NCBI GenBank assembly: GCA_944386225.1 | Contig: CALXAH010000003.1 | Coordinates: 110,599-174,598, forward strand | DNA from: an uncultured Gemmiger sp. | GTDB lineage: Bacteria; Bacillota; Clostridia; Oscillospirales; Ruminococcaceae | DNA length: 64,000 nucleotides | Reading direction: 5' to 3' | In this document: positions 60,929 through 64,000 of the stretch, one piece after another | How positions within the stretch are numbered: the stretch's first letter is position 1 | How the letters are laid out: each line of letters opens with the position of its first letter | The notes under the pieces: model-generated | Database searches by the model: none | Seen by the model: only the letters and a program-made list of their open reading frames with translations | Told to the model about the DNA's origin: nothing | Position numbers and translations under genes: made by a program

Positions 60929-63731
60929 CCGTCTCCCCTCCTTCCTCGGCCCCGGTCAGGAACCGTACATACTCAGCGGTGGCCTCCACCTGGAAATTCC
61001 GCGGTGTGCCGCCGGTCAGGGCGGGGGCGTTCCAGGTATAGGCCTTGTCGCCGCTGTTCAGGTTCAGCATGCCGTACCCGGTCAGCACGCCGCTCTGGCC
61101 CAGATCCATGGTGCCGCCCGCGGCGTCGGCCGCCAGGATGGCCGCCTCGTCCACCGGCAGGGTCAGGTTGCCCTGCACCGACAGGCTGAAGGCGCTCTCC
61201 TGCCCCTCGGCCACCTCTTCAGTCAGCCAGGGATCCCGCAGCGCCAGCCGCCCGTCCCCGGTCAGCAGCGCCGTGGCGGACAGCCGCAGCCGTCCCAGCC
61301 GGAAGGAGCCGGTGTTCAGCCGGGCGCCCACCAGCAGCGCGTCGGGGTATTCCTGCACAAGCCCGTCGTCCCAGGTCAGGGTCAGGGTGTGGCCGCCCGC
61401 GGCCGGGGCGGCGGGCAGGGTCAGATCCACCGTGTAAGCATCGTTTTCCCGGGCAATAAAGTTCACGTCCTGCCCGCCCAGCTGTACGCCGGTCAGGTGT
61501 TCCGCGCCCAGCACCGGTTCCAGCCACAGGGTCATGGTCAGGGATCCGTCCTCCGCCAGCCGGGTGGCCATGTCGTCGGTGGTGACAAAATCCGGATCCA
61601 GTTCCCGCAGGCCGCGCCCGTCGGAGCCCTCGTCCTGCAGGGAGTACTCCACCCGCACGCTGGCCGAGCCCTCGCCGGTGGTCACATAGACATAGCGGCC
61701 CTCGGCGGTGTCGGTGTCGGCGGCGGTGTAGCGCAGCTGCACCCGGTTGCCGATCAGCCCCACCAGGCTGGCGTAGACGTTCTCCAGCTCCGAGGACGAA
61801 TCCGCCCGGATGTACTGGCCGCCGGTGGCGTCGGCGATGGTCTGCAGCAGGTTGTCGTCCACCTGGCCGAAGCCGATGGTGTGCACCACGATGCCCTGGG
61901 CGGCCAGCTGCTGCACCACCCCCATGTCCAGGCTGCTCTGGCCGTCGGTCATGAGCAGCACGGTGCGGGCGCCATCGGCCCGGCCCAGCACCGCCAGGGC
62001 CTGTTCCAGTCCGGCGGAGATGTTGGTGCCGCCATTGGCCACCAGTTCCCGGGCGGCCGCCTGCAGACGGGTGGGATCGGCGGACAGCTCCGACGCCACC
62101 CGCCCGGTATCCTCAAAGGTAACCAGCGAGGTGTAGGCCCCGTTCAGATCGCTCTGGGCAAACCGGATCAGGGCCTCCTGCAGGTTGGCCATGGGTTCGC
62201 CGCCCATGCTGCCGCTGCAGTCCACCACGCAGCACAGCTGGTTGGTCACGCCCTCGGCGTCCAGCATCTCCGCCTGCCAGTCCACCTCGGCGCGGGTGTC
62301 CTTCACCTGACCCTGGCCGTCCACCAGCCGCTGCATGGCTTCGGCCCGGCCGCTGAGCAGCAGGGTCACCTGGGGGAATTCGCTCAGGTCAATGCCGGAG
62401 GCATACAGATCCTTGCCGTAGACCTTCTGGTCGCTGACGATCCGGTCGGCAAAGCTCTGGGTCAGGCTGCCGGAGGCCAGGGCCACACTGTCGGAACCGC
62501 TGGACAGCAGCGCCACCATGGTGTCCCGGAACTGATCCGACTCCACCCCCACCGCGTCGGAGCCGCCCTCATAGGCGCGGCGCACGGCATTCAGCCCGTT
62601 GGTCAGGCTGCTGGAGGGGCTCAGGCGGCACTGCAGCGAACCGGCCGCGCTCAGCAGCTGATCCACCGCCCGCTCGTAGTCCCGCATGGCATACTGCAGC
62701 CGGGCGCGCACGATCTCCGCCTCCAGGCTGTGGATGTCCGCGATGGAGCTCAGCGCCCGCCGGGCGTATAGGTTGTCGCTCTCGGCCTGCAGTTCCTCCT
62801 GCCGGGCAAACAGCTGGGCCTTTTCGTCGGCCAGCCGCTCGCTCTCGGCTTCATCGGAGGCGCCTTCCAGCGCCAGATCCAGCTGGGCCTGTTGGGATTC
62901 CAGTTTTTCAATCTGCCCGGCCAGCTTTTCCCGCTCGGCCGTAGCGCTCTCGTCCGGCTCCTGCCCGTCGGCCGCAAAGCAGGAGGCATCCAGATAGTCG
63001 CCGCTGTAAACGCTCTCGGCCACCGCGCTGGCCAGCAGCAGGCGGTTGTCGGCGCTGGGGGCCAGCTGCACCAGCTGGGCCGCGCTCTCCACCGCCCAGC
63101 GATTGGAGCCGTTGTTCAGCGCCTGATCCACCTGCTGGCGCAGGCGCTCAGCCTCGGGCAGCTCCTGGTCATAGGCAGTGGGGTCCTCCGGATCGCCCAG
63201 CCAGACGCCGGTCTCGGCGGCAAACCGCCGGTCAGCCTGGGTACGGGCCGCACCGGTCAGGGCCGACTGCTCCCGCAGCAGGGCGGCGGCGGTACGCACC
63301 GCCTCATAGTCCCCGGCTGCCACGCCGGACACCATGCTGCACAGGTTTTTCTCGCTGTCGGTGCGGGCCAGGTTGTTCAGGGTATCCGCCCGCAGCCGGG
63401 CGATGGTATCGTTGCCCCGCAGCCGTTCCAGCAGCAGCTGGGCCGCGGTGGTCTCCAGATCCTGCCGGTCGGTTTTCAGCAGATACTGGGCCGCCTGTTC
63501 GGTCTGGCCCTGCTCCAGATAGCACAGGGCCAGGTAACTCCAGGTGCGTTCCTCCCGGGTCTGGTTCCACTGGCCCACGCCCAGCGCGCCGCCCAGCACC
63601 GCCAGCAGCACACCGGCCACACAGAAGGACGCCATCCACACCCGGGACAGTTTTTTGCGCAGCAGCACACCGGCCGCCAGGCCTGCCACGCCCAGCACCA
63701 GAAAGCCGATAGCCATAATCCAGCCGGTCAT
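60906..63731 (-). CDS. Large membrane-anchored von Willebrand factor A protein
   Basis: The 941-residue protein has two N-terminal membrane segments (about 4-22 and 32-50), helical TPR-like and coiled-coil regions (about 65-400, with EREKLAGQIEKLESQQAQ), a VWA domain from about 498 to 680 with an intact metal site (DCSGSMG near 503, GGTNIS, LMTDGQSS), and a beta-rich C-terminal part. VWA domains bind protein partners through a metal ion. It overlaps the upstream zinc-ribbon gene by 4 bp. I see no enzyme domain. Confidence 0.85.
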   Translation of the reverse strand: MTGWIMAIGFLVLGVAGLAAGVLLRKKLSRVWMASFCVAGVLLAVLGGALGVGQWNQTREERTWSYLALCYLEQGQTEQAAQYLLKTDRQDLETTAAQLLLERLRGNDTIARLRADTLNNLARTDSEKNLCSMVSGVAAGDYEAVRTAAALLREQSALTGAARTQADRRFAAETGVWLGDPEDPTAYDQELPEAERLRQQVDQALNNGSNRWAVESAAQLVQLAPSADNRLLLASAVAESVYSGDYLDASCFAADGQEPDESATAEREKLAGQIEKLESQQAQLDLALEGASDEAESERLADEKAQLFARQEELQAESDNLYARRALSSIADIHSLEAEIVRARLQYAMRDYERAVDQLLSAAGSLQCRLSPSSSLTNGLNAVRRAYEGGSDAVGVESDQFRDTMVALLSSGSDSVALASGSLTQSFADRIVSDQKVYGKDLYASGIDLSEFPQVTLLLSGRAEAMQRLVDGQGQVKDTRAEVDWQAEMLDAEGVTNQLCCVVDCSGSMGGEPMANLQEALIRFAQSDLNGAYTSLVTFEDTGRVASELSADPTRLQAAARELVANGGTNISAGLEQALAVLGRADGARTVLLMTDGQSSLDMGVVQQLAAQGIVVHTIGFGQVDDNLLQTIADATGGQYIRADSSSELENVYASLVGLIGNRVQLRYTAADTDTAEGRYVYVTTGEGSASVRVEYSLQDEGSDGRGLRELDPDFVTTDDMATRLAEDGSLTMTLWLEPVLGAEHLTGVQLGGQDVNFIARENDAYTVDLTLPAAPAAGGHTLTLTWDDGLVQEYPDALLVGARLNTGSFRLGRLRLSATALLTGDGRLALRDPWLTEEVAEGQESAFSLSVQGNLTLPVDEAAILAADAAGGTMDLGQSGVLTGYGMLNLNSGDKAYTWNAPALTGGTPRNFQVEATAEYVRFLTGAEEGGETDGTVPQE

Positions 63732-64000
63732 ACCGCGCCTCCTTCCGGCGCCTGCGCGCCGCATTTTACGCAGAATTTCTGCCCCGCCTTAAGCGGCGCG
63801 CCGCACACGGCGCAGACCCGCGGCCCGGCCGTGGGCAGCTTTGCCGGGGCCGTCTCCGGCATCAGTTCCGTGGCCGCCGGGGCGGGCTTCTCCTCCCGCT
63901 TTGCCGCCGTCTCCGGCATCAGTTCCGTGGCCACCGGCGCGGGCTTCTCCTCCCGCTTCGCCGCCGCTTCCGGCATCAGCACCGTAGCCGCGGGTTCGGG
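63728..64000 (-). CDS. C-terminal part of a zinc-ribbon protein with 19-residue repeats (5' end outside window)
   Basis: The frame is open to the window edge. The visible part has two tandem copies of a Lys/Glu/Pro/Ala-rich unit (starting KREEKPAP, 19 residues, 57 bp, nearly identical DNA), the start of a third, and a C-terminal zinc ribbon with two CxxCG motifs, ending APEGGAV. Zinc ribbons of this type often end membrane or signalling proteins in Gram-positives. It is coupled (ATGA) to the von Willebrand gene, so it is at least the third gene of that operon. Confidence 0.75.
   Translation of the reverse strand, partial: PEPAATVLMPEAAAKREEKPAPVATELMPETAAKREEKPAPAATELMPETAPAKLPTAGPRVCAVCGAPLKAGQKFCVKCGAQAPEGGAV

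Overview
The window comes from a chromosome of a high-G+C, anaerobic, Gram-positive gut-type bacterium of the class Clostridia, most likely in the Oscillospiraceae/Ruminococcaceae group. Supporting signs are an oxygen-sensitive class III ribonucleotide reductase, HrcA/CIRCE control of chaperones, SpoVT with a forespore-type promoter, ECF transport, lipoproteins with Gram-positive lipoboxes and strong AGGAGG ribosome sites. The genus cannot be fixed from the sequence alone. I recognise no CRISPR array, rRNA gene, integrase or transposase gene.

Layout. 1-4.8 kb: pantothenate uptake and phosphorylation (ECF S component plus CoaX), an EamA exporter, a class-A-like serine hydrolase and a cell-wall amidase. 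4.8-16.9 kb: a one-directional (minus strand) phage-derived cassette with terminase, portal, scaffold, capsid, connector, P22-gp10-like protein, fibre, lysozyme and holin, but no integrase, repressor or replication genes. 17-23 kb: a flavin-dependent extracellular reductase, small membrane and lipoprotein genes, and a phage-type sigma-like regulator (22656-23165). 23.6-31.9 kb: a complete ten-gene histidine operon (hisZGDCBHAF-IE-J) with three 94-bp repeats in its 3' untranslated region. 32-36 kb: purine permease and phosphoribosyltransferase, a DUF1622 protein, tRNA-Thr and rsmA. 36-42 kb: ftsEX, an EnvC-like hydrolase activator, a 34-residue membrane peptide, a CtpA-like protease, and a CdaR/PucR-type regulator. 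42-49.6 kb: RsuA, a glycosyltransferase, a frameshifted lipoprotein gene, tRNA-Val, a DUF1846 protein, a metallo-beta-lactamase-fold protein without zinc ligands, a flippase and a YgjP-type peptidase. 49.9-53 kb: the class III ribonucleotide reductase operon. 53-58 kb: hrcA-grpE-dnaK-dnaJ. 58-64 kb: a DNA glycosylase, spoVT, and a zinc-ribbon / von Willebrand A / RCC1-TPR operon that runs off the window.

Most notable points. (1) NrdD is encoded in two pieces: a 763-residue body that lacks the glycyl-radical loop, then a separate 48-residue open reading frame (52278-52424) carrying the RITGYL glycyl-radical motif, then nrdG. (2) The 12-kb phage cassette looks like a self-contained short-tailed particle-building and lysis unit inserted between housekeeping genes, which invites comparison with gene transfer agents. 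(3) Several dispersed palindromic elements occur: a ~198-bp MITE-like element at 52944-53141 with relatives at 19201 and 23186, and two copies of GTTTTCCACA-N14-TGTGGAAAAC. All starts were chosen by ribosome-binding-site position and family length; no database search could be run.
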